Of a stretch of DNA of 64,000 nucleotides, positions 63,844-64,000 are shown in pieces. Both the position numbers and the translations under genes were made by a program. The notes beneath the pieces were generated by a model that saw nothing but the letters and a program-made list of their open reading frames with translations, was not told the DNA's origin and searched no databases. How positions within the stretch are numbered: position 1 is the first letter of the stretch; each line of letters begins with the position of its first letter. Source of the stretch: Clostridium cellulovorans 743B (GTDB taxonomy: Bacteria > Bacillota > Clostridia > Clostridiales > Clostridiaceae); NCBI RefSeq assembly GCF_000145275.1, contig NC_014393.1, positions 3,100,001-3,164,000 of the forward strand, given 5' to 3'.

Positions 63844-64000
63844 TTTAAAGTTTTTAGTATTTTTTTCGCGTTTTTCAGTAACCTCTTCTACAATTTAGCT
63901 AGGTTCTTTTTCTGATTCTCTTTTGTTTGTGCAACTTGTTGTGCCTTTTTGTTTATCTCCGCTGCAAATACATTGTTTGAGAAAACATATCCACGTCATA

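Larger units (their letters stand above)
59635..64000 (-). pseudogene. WapA/Rhs-type wall-associated protein gene, multiply broken, 5' end beyond the window
   Basis: Read as one gene on the minus strand, the pieces give a signal-peptide end (VFSNNVFAA near 63960), an N-terminal region, a DNRLRE-like domain, about 25 YD repeats and the Rhs core end. I count at least eight lesions: frameshifts near 63890, 63085, 61585, 60820 and 59960, and in-frame stops at about 63175 (TGA for Trp), 62606 (TAG) and 60748 (TAA). Such proteins are large wall-anchored contact-dependent toxins. The spread of different lesions points to real decay, unless the source assembly is poor. The pieces are listed separately. 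Confidence 0.85.

Noticed and set aside
1..64000. tRNA or rRNA genes
   Set aside because: No cloverleaf with a GGTTCGAATCC-type T-arm or rRNA segment was noticed by eye; a covariance search would be decisive.

Overview
The window is AT-rich and densely coded, with strong AGGAGG-type ribosome sites. It carries four secreted polysaccharide-degrading enzymes that end in type I dockerins, plus a carbon monoxide dehydrogenase locus, many signalling genes and a Rhs/WapA-type wall protein. Together these point to an anaerobic, cellulosome-forming Clostridium of the C. cellulovorans type. That assignment is inferred from gene content, not from a marker gene.

Layout. 1-3.6 kb: a large unknown protein cut by the left edge, and an intact IS982-family insertion sequence with 7-bp target duplications. 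4-14.6 kb: a 1250-residue GH51 arabinofuranosidase without signal peptide, a KimA-like potassium importer, a DUF2971 protein, a dockerin-bearing SGNH esterase with a divergent AraC regulator, and membrane proteins. 15-25 kb: a secreted GH43 arabinanase with a ricin-type lectin domain placed inside its catalytic domain, a Nudix hydrolase, a gene broken by an amber codon, CheX, and a GH26 mannanase-GH9 endoglucanase pair, both with dockerins. 25-32 kb: signalling genes (CheY, methyl-accepting receptor, hybrid kinase, HD-GYP phosphodiesterase). The hybrid kinase has arginine in place of the phospho-accepting histidine.

32.5-39 kb: a CO dehydrogenase island with a NuoE-like subunit on the plus strand and, facing it, NuoF-like, CooS, CooF, a HoxU/NuoG-like iron-sulfur protein and CooC. 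The parts are those needed to pass electrons from CO to NAD(P)+, or in reverse. No acetyl-CoA synthase or hydrogenase catalytic subunit is present. 39.5-51 kb: a pentose locus with aldose 1-epimerase, a decayed xylulokinase fragment, a YesN/YesM two-component pair beside a solute-binding lipoprotein, a GH43 beta-xylosidase and a CUT2 sugar ABC transporter. Several CcpA-type cre-like sites lie at its promoters, two of them inside a duplicated segment.

51-57.5 kb: transposase debris, a GH5-CBM32-X2-dockerin enzyme, a 153-bp deletion derivative of the IS982 element, a 168-bp array of eight degenerate 21-bp units, a leuCD-type hydro-lyase pair and a decayed galactose-binding protein gene. 57.5-64 kb: a heavily damaged Rhs/WapA gene running off the right edge, followed by an orphan Rhs tip whose stop codon overlaps the start of a membrane protein (a toxin-immunity layout), then a second, more decayed core copy.

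Overall the window combines plant-polysaccharide breakdown (mannan, cellulose, arabinan, xylan), uptake of the released sugars, redox disposal through CO/CO2 chemistry, and chemosensory genes. The number of broken genes and element remnants is unusually high between 39 and 64 kb.
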